The notes under the pieces: generated by a model
What the model was told of the DNA's origin: nothing
The model's database searches: none
What the model saw: the letters and a program-made list of their open reading frames with translations, nothing else
Part shown: one piece after another, positions 63,983 through 64,000 of the stretch
Layout: the number at the start of each line of letters is the position of its first letter
How positions within the stretch are numbered: position 1 is the first letter of the stretch
From: Rhodanobacter spathiphylli B39
GTDB lineage: Bacteria > Pseudomonadota > Gammaproteobacteria > Xanthomonadales > Rhodanobacteraceae
Assembly (NCBI RefSeq): GCF_000264295.1
Contig: NZ_AJXT01000004.1
Coordinates: forward strand, 1-64,000
Length of the DNA: 64,000 nucleotides
Reading direction: 5' to 3'
Program-made: the position numbers and the translations under genes

Positions 63983-64000
63983 ATGACTTCCCTCCAGTTC
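63983..64000 (+). CDS. tgt: start of queuine tRNA-ribosyltransferase (partial)
   Basis: Only the first six codons (MTSLQF) fit in the window. The call rests on position: tgt almost always follows queA, and Tgt proteins commonly begin with a short stretch ending LQF. The sequence itself is too short to prove it. It is cut by the window end. Confidence 0.5.

Overview
The window is a continuous, high-GC, gene-dense chromosomal segment of a gammaproteobacterium. Gene content, the protein sequences and the type of intergenic repeats point to the Xanthomonadales (Lysobacterales), most likely the Rhodanobacter/Dyella group; this is inference from sequence alone. About 57 protein genes, one ordinary tRNA, two degenerate tRNA-like genes and many small repeats were recognised. 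No insertion sequence, prophage, integrase or CRISPR array was seen.

Layout. (1) 264-9789: a DUF4870 membrane protein, then a minus-strand block read as lysR, TonB receptor, gamma-glutamyltransferase (ggt), dgcN, dgcA and gltS. It looks like a glutamate / D-glutamate scavenging module. The ggt and receptor promoters share a conserved ~65-bp element with a LysR-type dyad at -65. (2) 9879-15497: ispA-xseB, tilS, an NYN-domain protein, accA, yajD and a secreted protein of unknown function. (3) 15551-34903: a long minus-strand housekeeping block in the classical order rpsB-tsf-pyrH-frr-uppS-cdsA-dxr-rseP-bamA-lpxD-fabZ-lpxA-lpxB-rnhB-(tlpA-like)-dnaE. It covers translation, the isoprenoid carrier, phospholipid and lipid A synthesis, and outer-membrane assembly; skp is absent between bamA and lpxD. 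(4) 35219-40333: map, glnD, a HemJ/CopD-like membrane protein and a UDP-sugar epimerase. (5) 40375-48440: thrS-infC-rpmI-rplT-pheS-pheT-ihfA-merR-tRNA-Pro, with a probable leader-peptide attenuator before thrS and an ATC start codon on infC. (6) 48578-53617: serA divergent from a D-2-hydroxyglutarate dehydrogenase-like flavoprotein, then pip, upp and psiF. (7) 53841-59252: an unassigned class III aminotransferase, and an ABC exporter with a DesK/DesR-like two-component system. (8) 59253-64000: a 1.2-kb non-coding region with a candidate small RNA and two tandem degenerate tRNA-like genes inside a structured transcript. It is followed by slipin and the RNA ligase rtcB, then queA and the first codons of tgt.

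The two most unusual parts are the tRNA-like / slipin / RtcB locus (59884-62837) and the coordinately wired glutamate module (720-9789). Three families of small palindromic repeats are scattered between genes. Some of them reach into coding sequence: the N-terminus of LpxB, the region at the glnD start, and the C-terminus of the epimerase.
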